The notes under the pieces were generated by a model, which saw only the letters and a program-made list of their open reading frames with translations, was not told the DNA's origin and searched no databases. This document shows positions 38,301-53,300 of a stretch of 64,000 bases of DNA, one piece after another (position 1 is the first letter of the stretch; every line of letters begins with the position of its first letter). Origin of the DNA: Apostichopus japonicus (lineage: Eukaryota > Echinodermata > Holothuroidea > Aspidochirotida > Stichopodidae). A program made the position numbers and the translations under genes. The stretch spans positions 28,257,989 to 28,321,988 of the forward strand of contig NC_092572.1 of NCBI RefSeq assembly GCF_037975245.1, read 5' to 3'.

Positions 38301-41300
38301 GCTACTGTGGTATGAAAGCACATTTTATATTAGCAACTCTCAATGCCTAGAGAACAAACAAATTCTTTTCAGTATCAGAGATGTCGCTTTCCACAAAAGT
38401 CATAGATTGTCTCAATTCATACCATTTTCTGGTCAAAACAATGATTAAATTATTACCGCGATAGTCTCTGAAACAAGTGCATCTTCGTACCATGAGCGCT
38501 TGTTGTTGAAACGTAGTACTGCATGTGACAACCAGGCCAAACTTTGTGATATTTGGGTGTACACATATGATAGCCTATACCACAGACTTCGCTATCTCTC
38601 TCTACAATGAAGAGTAATGTTCCAAGTAGTTGCATACAATGTGTTCATTGAGCACTACATATGCAAGAATGTCTGCAGACAATGGGTAAGTGACTAATAG
38701 CCAATCAATCACAGGATAATGGAAAAGCATCCTTGACTATGTTTAGCATGACAATCTCTGTAATGGAAATGTTGTTATCCCTGTACCGCAGTTTATTGTT
38801 ATTATTTATTTTTTTTCAAACAAATTCAATCATCTGTAGCATTGGAAGAAATTTTGGTTCTCTAGAGAACAAATTGTGTATTTTTGAGAAAAGAAAGCTG
38901 TTCATTAAAATATGTATTCTTTTTATGTTTCTTATAGGCCTAGTTGTGAGTGTGTGCTTGTTTTTGTTTAACTCTAAAAGAAGGGTGTAATTTCCTGATT
39001 TTGTGTCTCTGGCAAAAGCATTGCGTTCCGGAGGCAGAATCCTGCATTGGTAACAATGCTGGTAGGTATGAACATTTATGGTGTGATAAGTGTTGTAGCC
39101 TGATTAGTTCTGAAAGGAGCCAGCACTGATACAGTGTTCAAGTTTAAGACATTCAGTATGAGATTAATTTAGGTGTGCCACAATAGTTCATGTTTTAAAA
39201 AGTAAAATCGACCCATCCAACATAGAAGAAGGGGCGCTACATAAGCCAGAAATGAGTCCTGCCCCAGTTTTCTTGACCCCATCGGCAATTCCTGGCGGTG
39301 GGCTCCGGTTAGTGACTGAGTTAAGATGACTCCGTACACAATGGCTAAAAAAGTGACGTTACAGCAAGTAAATTTGTTGTGATCTACGTACCAAAGAATA
39401 CATGCTATGAAGACTTATATACAAATAAGACTTTGAAAAGTAACATAGCCAAATATTTTCAATCAATGACAGGTGAGCACCAAACACACATTTGTGGCAA
39501 TTGCTACATACCAGTAACCGATAAAAATTTCACATATGGGTTGTTACTTTCTTCATTTTAAGTTATCCCAAACATAAGGTAAGATGTACCTTGAGCATGG
39601 TGACTGCTGAATACCAGTGCTTTGCATTCAACGGGGTTCTTTAACTTGAGACAGTGAGGCAGGGTGAGCTTTGCACGATGATGCAACTTTATTTTATCTG
39701 GAAGCAGTTCCACTACCACTGTTGAGTTACTGGCAAATGATGATTTAGACTCTTCTTGGATATAGTTTGAAATGATTTTCATCTGGATCAAGCATTTCCC
39801 GTCAATAGCACCAGGAGGAATATCTAGTCTAACATCAGTCCCTGATATCTCTAGAATTCTACCTTCTTTGTCAACCACTGCTTGTACACTAAGAGGCGTT
39901 TTCGCATAAGAATCTTTTGATTATAATGCAAAGAGAGAAATATGTTATGTAAACAACTGGCAGATTAGGACTTAAAAGTCCTCAACTCAATCAATGCTTA
40001 GTATATAGCTAATACATCTGCCAGTGCTCTCCTATAGTACAATCCCCTCATTGGAGTCGAAGAACACTGTGATCTTAATTCTGTTTGCTGTTCCTAGCTC
40101 CATGTCCTTTGCTCCATGGTCCATTGCTCAAGGTCAGTACTATTTGACCTTGCTTAGAAACAATATGTTTCCTGTGAGCTGCTCCATATCCCATATTGGA
40201 AGCATTACTTCAAAACGCAAAGGTCATAAACATGTGTGTTTAACTTTAGAGTTTTCAGTCATCATGTACAGGAGAGATTCACATTATCTATGAGCAGGAC
40301 TTCAGATATTGTATTTTCAGATATCACCCTGCATCATATACTGAAATACAGTTCCTGTCTCTGTGTTTCTCAATATACTGATACAGCTAAAAACATTCTC
40401 ATCTCGTATAGACCTCTACTTAGATCATGATACCAAAGTTCATATTCCCAACATATCTTAAAAATAGGCAGTTAGCTGTGTATCAATGTTTTTATATTAA
40501 CTTTAGGATTCTAGGACATGATGAGTTCATTCACTATACTGTCATATCATTAAAGGTTTAGTATGATTAACATTTCACATGTACTCTTCATATCCTTGTA
40601 CCACCAAACGGTTTGAAAATCTATAAGCTGACCAACATTTACGGCAAATTCTTGATAGGTTTCATTTTTACTGTAGTGATGTCCCTATTGATAGTAACAT
40701 ATTATAAGTAGGAGCTTGTGAGACACCCTTCAAAGATGGACACATAACTGTATAAAAATAGTGAGACCAAATGGATATCTCAGAATACTGGCAAATATCT
40801 CATTTGCATATAAATGTTAACATGATTGTTGTTGCAATTAACATGATAATCTCACACCTCTTTCAATGCATTGTTATTGGAAGTCATGTATATGTATAAG
40901 GAGAACTAAATTGATATTCATTTTGTTTCAAACATATCAACGTTATATAACATAGTCAGAAAATTAAAGGTATGCATGACATAACACAGGTTGTAGGCTG
41001 AATCATCATAATGCTCCTTTCAAGGGGAATAACCTGCATATGGATTTGATATGTTTTTATGCAGTTGTAACATCGTGTTATAAGAAGTAATCATAAGGCT
41101 CCTTTACAACCTAATGTTCTTTACAGCTGCTTGCTAAATGACAATCTGACGATTGCTTTACTTCTTATACTTCCATGGAAAATTGTTTCTAGACTTACAT
41201 AAGTTTTTGGCAGCATAGGTAAGTTTTTATAAGTAATGTTAATTGTTATTTCTATAAATGTTAATATCCTTTTCGTATTGTATTTGGATATGGAATTTAC

Positions 41301-44300
41301 ATATGTATAGTGTAAATACAAACCAAGAAAAACATAATCTCTCTTACCGATCTCATGTTTTGTTGTCTTTGACTTACCTGAAGTTGTACCACATTGTTCC
41401 CTGTTAAGAAGATAATCGGACAGGTCCTTTCGATTAGTTGCTATTAGAGCGTCTCTCAGTGTTTTGTTTGTTGCTTTCATCCCACGTTTCCGTTTCCATA
41501 GTAGCAACATGTGGTACACCACTTCTTTTTGTCCCTTTCTTCTGTTATCTGCCTCTATGTTTTCAAGCTGTGTCTCAGCAAGCTTCAGATTTCTTCCCAC
41601 ATCTCGCCATTCTTTGAACAAATTTCCTGACAAGTCCTTGAAAAAACCAGAAATCAAAAATGTTTCATCGTTCTGATGCTATTTCACTATGCCAATTGAA
41701 ATTGAGCTAATCCATATAAGAACCTCAGTAGACGGTCAAAAACTAGAACACTAATGAGGCAAATGCTCATATCAAATACTTTTAAATAAGGTGAGTTGTG
41801 TACTTGACATTTTAAGGGGCTAATGTAATGGTATAATTCTGCCCCACCCATTCATTAATATGCTTGATTAAAGCTATCATTATCCATGGACACAGCAGCA
41901 ATTTTGTGCGAAAAGTGTGACTTTGACACAAATAGACACAGAATAGACAGAGTTGCCGCATATTTGTCACGCAGGTGTTTACTGGAAAAAGATTGGAAAC
42001 TCAGAAGAAGGGTTGACACAGGAATCTGTAAGGATGCAGAAGTTCTAGCAGAGTCTCAATACTACCGATGTGTTTGTAGTTTATATTGTTTTAGAGTTAG
42101 ATTTCATTTAAGACAGGTATTTCAGGTGGAAGTTATTTAATGCATCTTGATTGACAGACGTTTTCCACACATAGCATATGTTGCAAAATTAATTACAAAT
42201 ATCCCAGATTCAGGTGGGGACAAACTTGGGAAGTCATTATATAATTAAAGCTTATCCCAACAAACCGAACTAAGTTCCTCGCATAACTGTGAAACATGCT
42301 ATGATTCCATTATTGTGTTATATGTTTTGTGGGACAACAAACTAAAGCAACATTCTTCTTTTCAAGAGTACAACCAAAGCTGTCTAGACCGTTGCAGTTC
42401 CATGGTAAAATGAAGCCTTTAATGCCAGGTACAGAATATATCAGTCACTTACAAGCTACCAATACCACTGTCACATTAGCACAGTCTGTTACATTATTGT
42501 TCAGTTAGGTATGTCAGTGGCTCCTGCAGCACTGCATGTGGTAATTTATAATACTTCAGATGCACAACGGCCTTCTTTACACCTTCAATACTATGCTAAG
42601 ATCAGCAACCATGTAACGTAGGTACTGCAAGACTGTGGTTGACATTTTGGTGTAACGTTATGTGAGTGTTTCAGACATCAAAATATGGCAAAATACCTCA
42701 AAATTGGTATCTGAAATGATTTTTGGCTACAAAAATGAATAGCTTTTTCAAACAACTTCATGTACTATCTACTGATAAACTTTCAACAGAGTTTTCCAAT
42801 CTGGTAGCAGAAGCACAAAAATATATTGCCAGCTAAGCATCACAATATTTCAAGTATTGAGATAAAAAGTAACATAAAATCCCGTCTATCATTTGCATAA
42901 TTGATTTCATTCTAACAATTTAATATTAAACACAAACACATAAACACTTACTAACGATACAAACATGCCAAATATGAAAGATAACAAACATGTACGTGGC
43001 AATGTAATATGTTTACAGTATGCCTCACCTACTAATTAATATGCATGATATTACTTCTTAAAACAAAAGGAGGCATATAGGGCAACTAGACATGTATACT
43101 TTTTAATAATGTGCGGGATGTTTTCATTGTTAAATTGGGAACAACACAGTAATGTGTAAATGTCGGTCTGTTATCACGTAGTGAAAAATCAGTCACGACT
43201 CTGTCAATTTAGGAACCAGTCTGTATCAGTCAGAAATCACAGATTTAGAGAGATATTGGTCAAAAGTCATGAATCACACTTGGAGTTCTCACTCAATAAT
43301 ACTTACCTGCAAAGTTTCATTTGTTACTTCTTCGCTATCTTTAGTCATTGCTTCAGCTGCTGCTGGCTTCCCTTCAGCTTCTCCTCTAATTGCTTGATGA
43401 GATGGCAAAGAAGGATTCTGTGAGAAAGAAATGGAAAGGAGATAGTTGAGAATTACAGGGGCGTATCCAGGATTTTCCTACGCGAAGGCGCGAATTACTA
43501 TCTAAGCGGAGCGCCACCATCGGTTGGCGTGCAGCGTACAAGAAAATTTCTTGTTTTGATAACACCCAGATCACCGGAAATGGCACTTCTCAAGCTTGAA
43601 AATGACCAACCAGATGTGTCATGTTCCCCGACGACACGGTCGAGTTCGAGACCAGCCACAGTTGGATTCAAAGCACAATTCTACAATTGTTTAAGGCGTA
43701 TACACACACACGCGTTATGAAAGACCATATATAGTATATATATAGATCATGAGTGATGAGAGAGGAAAAATGGAAACGACAAAAATGGAGTTGTCTGTGT
43801 AAATGGGGTAGGGTGAGGCACACGCCCCTTCCGAAATCCTTGATCCGTCACTGGCTACCCTGTGTATATAATAGGGATCAGTGCTGTAATGATGTCACTG
43901 TTCCTCTTTCTCTTCCCGGTGTCTTGGCTTTTTCGTTTACTCCCTCCTTTTCTCCTTTTTCTCTCTTTCTTCTTTTCTTTTCTTTTCCCTTCCTTCCTCT
44001 CCTCCTCTTTTTTCCCCTCTTTTTTTCCTTTGTTCTTCTCTTTTTTTTCCTCTCTTCTTTTTCTTACCCGGGGGCGCGTGCCCCAACGCCCCCTGGATAC
44101 GCGCCTGAATTACCCACTGTTTGTTATAAATAATGAGACCACAATCATCTTGATGATGCTTGCACTTATTTCTATTTCACCTGCAGAGTTTAATGGTCCG
44201 CAACTGAAATATAGCTTACAAAGACTAGGCTTTTGTGTCTAGTAACGGCATATGTGTGAATGAAAGTTCCTGAGTTTCAGTGAACATGAGTTTCAGTAAA

Positions 44301-47300
44301 ATGTTAAATATTTTTCAGACATCATTATTCTGATATATGATGTGTATATTATTTTTGTATCACTAACTGTATCACGTATTCATAGTGTGGTAAGCCATAG
44401 ATGTAAATATTCATGAACTTGTACACACCATAATGAAGATCTATTGACTTGTGTGGCAACAAATAAAGGAAGGTACCAGGAATCAGTTATCATGTCGACA
44501 AAGCCTATGAAGTGACATAGTATAAAAACATATGTATGCATGAATATTAGTGAGGTTTATGGTATCATAAATCTATATACTTACATTGAATTATCCAAGT
44601 ACATGTATAATGCAAATTAGACATACTATTCCAGAGGTATCTGATAAAGAATTTGATGTTCACTGGTTGATTTTCATTATATGCACACACAAACAACACG
44701 GTTGATTGTATGAATGAAGTGTGACACCAAATATGCCAAGAAGGAAACCAAGGAACATTTGGTTCATGTCTTGTATTTGAAAGCCATTTCAAGCAATTTG
44801 ATGAATATAAATGACTTAGAGTTGGTTACGTCATAAAAATGTGCCTATTATGCAGCAATATCACCATACCAGTGTGAACTAAATGTTACGTTTAGCCCCA
44901 CACACTCTTATATATTCATGAGATGAGAACCAAGAACAATAGGGTGTATTTATTCCCTAGGGATCATCTATCTTCCATGAATCATATTGATTCTACTTTT
45001 GGTTGTTGAGATATCATGTTTACAAGCTGCTTTTGACAATTTCCCATTAAGCCTCAACCACCATGAATATTAGGAAGGTGAAAAGTGTTGTTGAAAAGAA
45101 CAGGTACATACTCTGCACTTACATCACCATACCCAGTTATTAATGGGACGTACGGTTGCATTCACGTATATCTTATATGCAAGTTCCCACACGCTTTTAT
45201 CATGATTACTAGCATTTCATACTTTTCAAGCTTACAGGAGAAAGAAGGTTTATCATTAGTTAGGTGAGATTATTTTATTCGCGTCCTTAAATATCACTAC
45301 TGTTAAAGATATTTTTTTGTCGACTGCTTAAAAGATTCAAAATTATCTTCATGCACTCAGTGTCGACAACAAGGGGGGCATTGTTTCTCCCCCCCCCCTT
45401 CTTATGATACTTCACCCCACTTATGATAATTGCCCCCACCCCATTTGACCTCAAAGTCAGCTATAAACAAAAATGTATTTCTCTTCTACCCAATTTTTAT
45501 TCTTTGGGTAATATTAGGCAGGGTCTTTGCCCCCTGGACCCCACAGGGCCTTGAAATATATTCCAATGGAATTGCAATGTCTGGAATGTATTTCTGTTCT
45601 TAAGTTAAAATAGCAACAAAAACGGTCTGAAAGCTTTTCAGCGTCTGGTCTTGAAACACCCATAATAAAGCTTAAATTCCACTTTCCAACAACTTCTGGG
45701 TGTTTCTCCAACTGCCCCCCCCCCCACCCATCAGGGCTTTGAAATGCATTCCATAGAAATTGACTTCTCTCTCACATATATTTTGTGCTTTTAAGTTGCT
45801 GTTAAAAAGTAACTCAGCTAGTCACTGCAGTCAATATGCAAAAATTCAAGTTGGTCTCTAGATCAATCAACATTCCTCAATAAAAATGATGAATGTATGA
45901 CCTCTCATATGCCACAAATCTTTTCCACGATATTTAACTTAATGCAAAATAGAAGTTATAATAAAATAAAATTTAGTTCACTGATGTAGCTGCGGTAGAG
46001 GTTAGGACATATTCTCAAGCCCCTTAAATTTTCCTGTGATGTGCACTTTACACAGGTCCTCTTTTACACTTCAAAATTCTCTCCAACCTTTGTTGCCTCC
46101 CACACCCCACTTGTCCCTCTACTTTGTGATTTCTGGTGCAGCCTCTGCATGCACTGTATATAGACATTTAAGAAAATTCCATTCACTTAATAATTCAACT
46201 TCTCAGTATAATATCAGCACGACTTATTATTAATATAAATGATTTATGTAAGGTCATGATATTATGAAACAAACAACATGTATATCTTCAAATATTTGTC
46301 TATTCATACTATAAATACAATGAACTCATCATCTGGAACTTAAGTTAGTCTCCATAATCATTGAAGGCCTCAATACATAGTCAATAATAAACAGTTGAAT
46401 AGTACAATAACAGTTATTCCAGATTTATGAAATACCTTGCACATAGACCTGTGGTCAATCCTATAATATATAAGACGAATGAGTGCCAAATTTCAAAAGG
46501 GTGTGCCTCTCAGTAGAACAAAGTTTGCTGCAATTGCAATACACATACACAATAGTTGTAACAATTACATATGTGCTTCAAACAAAATGGAAGTGGATTC
46601 ATGATGGCACAGTGGAATGTCTTTCCAACTTTCATTTGATTTCACCAATGTGCAATCTACTGCACTGTCAAAGACTAAGCTAATATGCTGTGTACAATTG
46701 CTAATACAATTAAGCTGAACATGCCATTAGCAATCTTGTCACACAAAAGTATCTCATTGGTATCAGTTATCATAAGGTAACATAGCAGTCATTTTTCAGC
46801 CTAATCCCTTTTCTTGTCACCTTATAGACTCATAATTACTTAGTTGACTTTTATTAATTTAAATTCCTAACGTTTTTCTTTATTGTAGTTCACTGCATAG
46901 TTGATATGCTGCATCCATTTTAATCTTCAGTAATCCTTGCACCTCCTACGTCGTTTTATTATCACTGCCTATTGTACTAATTGTACACCATTCATTGTCC
47001 AGTGTCCCAAACAGCTTGATAAATCTGTGAGTATGTGAAAATGTCTGTTTGATCTGTTTTCCTCCCTTTTCCTTTATGTCTGTGTTTGAAGATCCTTCAG
47101 ATGCTCTAAGTTTGATGTACTTATTACTTTAGAAATTATAAGATAAATTAAATCTACATGGTCCACTTCTTATGTGTGATGGTACTTAAGAAGATACTTT
47201 TGATATGTATGTATGATCTGAACAATCCACAAATTCCCAACAGGTCTTATTACATTGTAGAACATTTCAAAAGTGAGCCATGATTCTTAACTTACATTTC

Positions 47301-50300
47301 CTTTGCTTGGAACATCGTTGAATTTGTCTTCTTGTTGTTCCACTGCATTATTTGTTTCGTCTTTTGTTGATGGAGAAAAGTGACATAAACATTTATATGA
47401 ATTAACCACAAAAACAGTTATGGAAGACATTATATCATCAATTGTACCAATCTTTCATGCAATATATAAAACATCATAAGCCAGTCCAACGACAAAAAAG
47501 TCTCAAAGACTAGTTTTGTCCTTACGTTTTCAAAAGTTGACTGAACCTTTAACAAGTATACTTTAAGACCAGCCTCCATAGTTTGTTCCAAGGCTGGTCA
47601 ATAAGGACACAGGTATATTATTGTGAAGTGAGTAAAAATAAATGAAAGGACAGGGCTTGTAGGACCATCAGGGCAAAGAACGTCATCAAAACTGAGGACA
47701 AAGAACCCTAATTTATCAGCAGCATTCCAACCAGGACTATGTATGCCTGCTTCAATTGTGGTTACTGATTATTGCATGTACTTCAGCAATTGTTCTAGAG
47801 TTACAGCGATTGTTTTGACAATAACAAAAAAACCTTGTTAATTACACATTTCAAGTTTTAAATGATTGTTCCTATTAATATCAGAAAACTCACCAGAGAT
47901 TGGTTTCAGTGATGGTGATGTTGCTGACATTCTCCCTGGTAATATAAAGTCCATCTAAATGAAAATTTCATTCAGACAAGAGAAGACAAAAATAAATATT
48001 GTGGAAAATCATACAAACCTGAATGAAACTATATCATGAACCAGAAATCCCAGAAAATTTGCAATGCATTGTTGTATATATTTTTTCATTTAAAGAGTTT
48101 GCTGATGTACGTCAACTCAATAAAATTTAATCAGAATTAGAAGATCACAAAATACAAGCTCCATTTGCCATGACATCAACATATTTGTATAATTACATAT
48201 CACCAAGGATCTTACAATATACAACAAAATGACCCAAATCCAGACCAAACAGCTTTCTGATGTTGGCTAAAAAAGTCAGATGGATGTTTTATATAATAAG
48301 GGATATTTTCCTGTTGAGCTTTAGAATAAATTAGATCCATCATTAGCCCTTTAAGAACTGTCACTAAGGAAGGAAGCTCATGGCATTATATTATTGATTG
48401 TGAAATATTTTGATAGTTTACAACTTTCCTTTAAAAAATACTTCTATCATATATCGCAAATGATTAGGTAAAATACTGCAGACAGCAAAGATATCATGTG
48501 TGACAAGACATAGGTTGTGAAAGTCCCCCAATACAAGAGCATCAATTCTCTGATACATATTTCATCTTCTGACTACTCTATACAGTGTTCCAAATTATTT
48601 GAGACCTATGTACAATATTGTACCTCATCACAAAATGAGTGGCAACCAAGAAGTCACTATAAAGGAGTATGAACATACTATGTATGACTCTCATCGATGG
48701 TGAATTTCATGAGTAAAATTTGTACACAGTTTTCAAATTTTGACTATTGCTGACATTTACATATGATCCCTGCCAAAACTACTACAAGGATAGTATTCAT
48801 GAAGGGGTACATACCTACTGTACCAAGTATGAGATTCACTTACACTGTTAATTACTGTATATTGGCCAATGGTGACCTTAAATTTTCTTTACCTAATTTT
48901 ATAACAAACAGCCAAGAATTCACTACGAACATCTACAAACCAAGCATGATATTCAGCAATGCTATAACTATTAAGTAAGGTTGGTTTGAAATTTTGAATG
49001 TTTCAGTTCTTCATTGACATTTGATCTCCACTACAACATACTAAAATATAGGATATAGGAATATAGGATGACCTCTGACCACCACAATAATGAAAACAGC
49101 CAACAACGTTCTCAGAGAAGTCTTCATGCAACGCCTTCAATTCCATGATGGTTAATTATGTTTTAGCAGGCATATCTCATACACACACACACACAAGAAA
49201 CACATATACTTGTTTGCATTTGGTTAAGGAATAAACCAGAAAGCCAAGAGGCTTAGATATTCCATGCCACATTTACAGTGTATCAGAACATTTACTGACT
49301 CCCGTGCACAGGCAGTTTTATACTTAATAGGCTGGATCCAAATACCAAGTGTGAAGTTCATCCTAGTTTTACTTTTGAAGCTAATATTGTCACCATGAGT
49401 GACATTTAAGTATTCAATATGGTTGAGCCACATACCACGTGTAAAGTTCGTCAAAGCTAACCTTTGACTTCTGGAGTTATCAAAATGACAATAATTTGAA
49501 ATTTGACATCTACTGACCCCAATGAAAATTTCCAAATAACTAAAGCAACCAAGAACTTACTGAGGGACACCCACATACCAACGATGTGATTCGTCAGGCC
49601 CGATTAATTGAGTCTGCTTGTTTATATCGACAGATTTTGCCTCCTGTTGACCTAACTTGACCTTTGACCTCTACCAAAGCTGCTTTATGGAGCACCTAAC
49701 ACCTTAGAATTACATTTATCAATGCTATTGATGTCCAGTAAGTTTGTTTACAATGTTTCCATTTTTTGTCCTAAGGTAAACTCAAATGAAATTTGACATT
49801 GCAAATACAGTAAATCAGTCAAGAGCTTTGTAACGGTTATCAACATACAGAGTTTGAAGTTTGTGGACCACACGCTTGGTGAGTTATTGTGTTTACAAAC
49901 TTGTTTTCTAATAAATTATCTACATCCGAGGACATTTCCCTTTATTCCAACCCCTTGTCTGGACAACGGATGACTATTGTCCACTATTGGTTGATTACTA
50001 GTGACACAAATTTATTTTCCCATGTCACCACTTCTGAGGACGAGACATGTACACTCACGCCATCACCACGTCATAGGTTCCTTTTGCCTTGACGAAAGAA
50101 TCAAGAATAGAGCTAAACTCAAAGAGGAGGGTTAAGCAAAGGAATGTTAAAGACGGCCACATGTCAGTACACAATCTGAAATGAATGACAATAATTTAAA
50201 AAAATACAAGATAATGCATCTCACCATCCATTCTCCAGTTGTCACATTTAATGTGTGAATTAAGTTTGCTCCAATGATCCATTCAACTGAAATGAGTATA

Positions 50301-53300
50301 AGTAGATAACAATAAGACCCTCTCTCAATAAGACTCATTCTCACATATAAATTTCTTCACGATCAAGTAAGTTAATACCACAACGTTTTGCACTAATATA
50401 ATCTAAACAATTTCCTCCCTCCTGAAGAAATAGCGCACTGATGCAGTTAATTAACTGTGCATAATCCATTTCACTGTAGTAATTTATTTTACTCAGCTGA
50501 TCATGTTCAATCTACTTTACAGCTCCACAATCATACACACACACACAAAATGTAACACCTTCTTGAATTGCAGTCTTCACACTTCCTTGTGATGATTGCT
50601 ATCACTGTTAATATGTCTAGTTCTGTATGAAATAAAGTTTTCTGATTTCAGCTTGTCCAAGCTATTATCATAATCTATCTCGCTTAACTGTTGATACAAA
50701 TAGTACCATTTTGCGGGCTAAAAGCCTTAAGTTACAATTTTTTCAACATGCTGGACAGAGCTACGTTTCTTACCACTATGCACAAGCAGAACTAGAATGA
50801 AACAGCTTAACACAAATGTCAGGCAAGATATTGTATCACATACAGAGGAATATCTGTTACATCTAATTACCAAGCTCTTGTTATTTATGAAATTGAATGT
50901 ATATTACCTGAAATTTTTCGGGATTGTAAGTTATTCAGATCTTTTTCATCTTTCACAGCCACTGGTGGACTTGGTAATAGTAAGCTGAGAAAACAAAAGT
51001 AAAATGAACGATAAAATATCTCCCACTTTGCAGATTTTTATTAAGAAATAGAAATAAATACAATTGTTAGATAATTTAAAATAGAAAGAATTACGTAGAG
51101 GGCACAGGCCCTTAATTTTCAGGAAAATGCTCAGTTTCCTACAATTATATATTATGATAAGTATTGTATTTTGTAAAGGAGAATTGAGACCAACTCTTGG
51201 AATCACCTATTTACACAAGATTTTCATGTTGCTGACCTCAAATCACCTTTGATCTCATGTTAAGTAGGGGGCACCTATTAACCTAGTGTACATTTCACAG
51301 ATACTATTATAACTATTGAGTAGGCTTGTTACAAGGAATTCAGTTTTGGAACTGGGGAACGAAGATATCTGAGCTCTCCTGATAGTGAGAGCAGTTGAGA
51401 ACTTACTTTTTAAGAGTAGACCTTTTAACTGGAAATTTTTTAAGAAAAAAAATATATATATAATGATACTTCATACTTTATAATAAGCAGATCAAAAAGA
51501 CAAATTATGCTTTGTCCACAATAATACTTCTTAGGCACTATGGGTGGAAGGATGAAAAGTATGGACTTTGCCCAATATTACTGGTCATGGGGGGGGGGGG
51601 GGTACAGAAAAAAAAGGTTACCAGTTCACCAAATGAGAATGAGCTAAGCTTGTGGGAAGACAGGTGAGCAAGGGGTAGAGTAAATTATGACTAGGTAATC
51701 TCGTAGCAGCAGACTGTCAGAAAAATCAATGATGCAGTGAGAAAGCCAAACTTTTTACATGGTTCCCATTGTTCAAAGAAATCAAATGTTTGGAGATTTT
51801 TCTGCTGAATGTTCTTCGAATAGCGATTTAGCTCTATAAATCACACATTGCAATAGATCGTTATTTTCAATATCACATAGAACGAAAGCTCTAGTTTGGT
51901 TTGCCAACTTTGAATTATCCTCACCGTGCTACTTCAACCTTTTCATTGTTGATAATGAATTTAATGAGATCTTTATAATCTTGTTCAATCAGCTTCTGGT
52001 CCCACCGATTCACTTCAATAGCCCTCAGGGTATTCAAAACTCCCAGCGAGACATCAGCCTTCAAGATCAGGGCTTTCTCTGTAATTTTTTCCACAACATC
52101 TGAAAGCTTCAGACGTTTGATTGGAATCTGGAGAATAATTCACAGATATTTTAGTATGTCAACCTGAAATCAGTACCCAACAAATTGAAAACATAAACCT
52201 AGAAACCTGAAGAGAGACATTAAGATTAACTTTGCTAGTGAAGATATATGAACATTGTAATATGTGCCATGTAGTGCACAAAATCAGCTAAAGATGTCCC
52301 ATGCATCACAATATCCTAAAGCAACACTAAGGATTGATTAATAGCCAACCTTTGTTTCATACCATTGACGAAATGTGTACTTAACGATACACTGATCTTG
52401 TAAATTAAATAGATGGTTCAGCCTTCAGCGTATGATCATGTTGTATTAAAAATGATTCACACATCTCAGAATGATCTGTCACTGTATCATACCTGTAGAT
52501 CAATTCATATCTTAGTCTGATATATAACCAGAATGAGTACATCGGGTCGATCTTGTACTAAAGATCAAATTTGTTCTCTGGAATGAGAGCTACATTTCAA
52601 GAGGTAACATATACTTACATCATCAATATCTCAACATACTAGATTTGAATTTTGTATCCTACAGATTGATGCTGTACTTGACACTGGAAAATTGAACGTT
52701 GTATTCATGCACACTTCAGATGATGCATCACAGATATCGGGATATCAGCAGAGGTTTGCTGTGTATTTGAGCTAAGAAAGTTGTATTCACACTTTACCTT
52801 TGATCTTGAAGCAAAGGTGAGCATAGAAACCTTTGACCTCAGCAGCAGTCGATTATCTTCAGAGCTGAAGTTGACGGATTCTCTTCTACAGATCTCTTTG
52901 ACAATGTCCTTGACCTTATGTCCTTTGTAACCATCATACTCAGCAAAACAGAGGCAGATGCAGTTCATGATGTAATCAGGAATCTCGCCATCTCCTGTTT
53001 TAAAGTCTCTCATTAGAAAACTGGCAATGACATGAAAGCTGGGAGGACAGATGTGACAAGTGAAGCGCAAGACATAATGAAGATCAGCTGGGTCTATGTT
53101 AACCAAGTGTTCTCTGAACAATTGATACTTGTAATGGTGTTCAGTTGATTTGCGACCCCAGAACAGGAGAGCTAAATACTGTGCTGCAAACCACTCTTGG
53201 ATTAACTTATGAAGGAATTTAACCTGTAAAGAGACATATTTTGCAGCTTTTCCTTTCTGTAAAGGTTTTGATTTTTTCTCTTTCGATTCCAATATTGGTT

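Noticed and set aside
41886-42140. 84-codon plus-strand frame
   Set aside because: No domain; it is antisense within an intron of the main gene and has no splice or promoter support.
50225-50286. Possible extra exon of the NLR-like gene on the minus strand
   Set aside because: Splice sites look fair, but its 62-nt length would break the phase between the 50.9-kb and 47.9-kb exons, and it lies among dispersed repeats.
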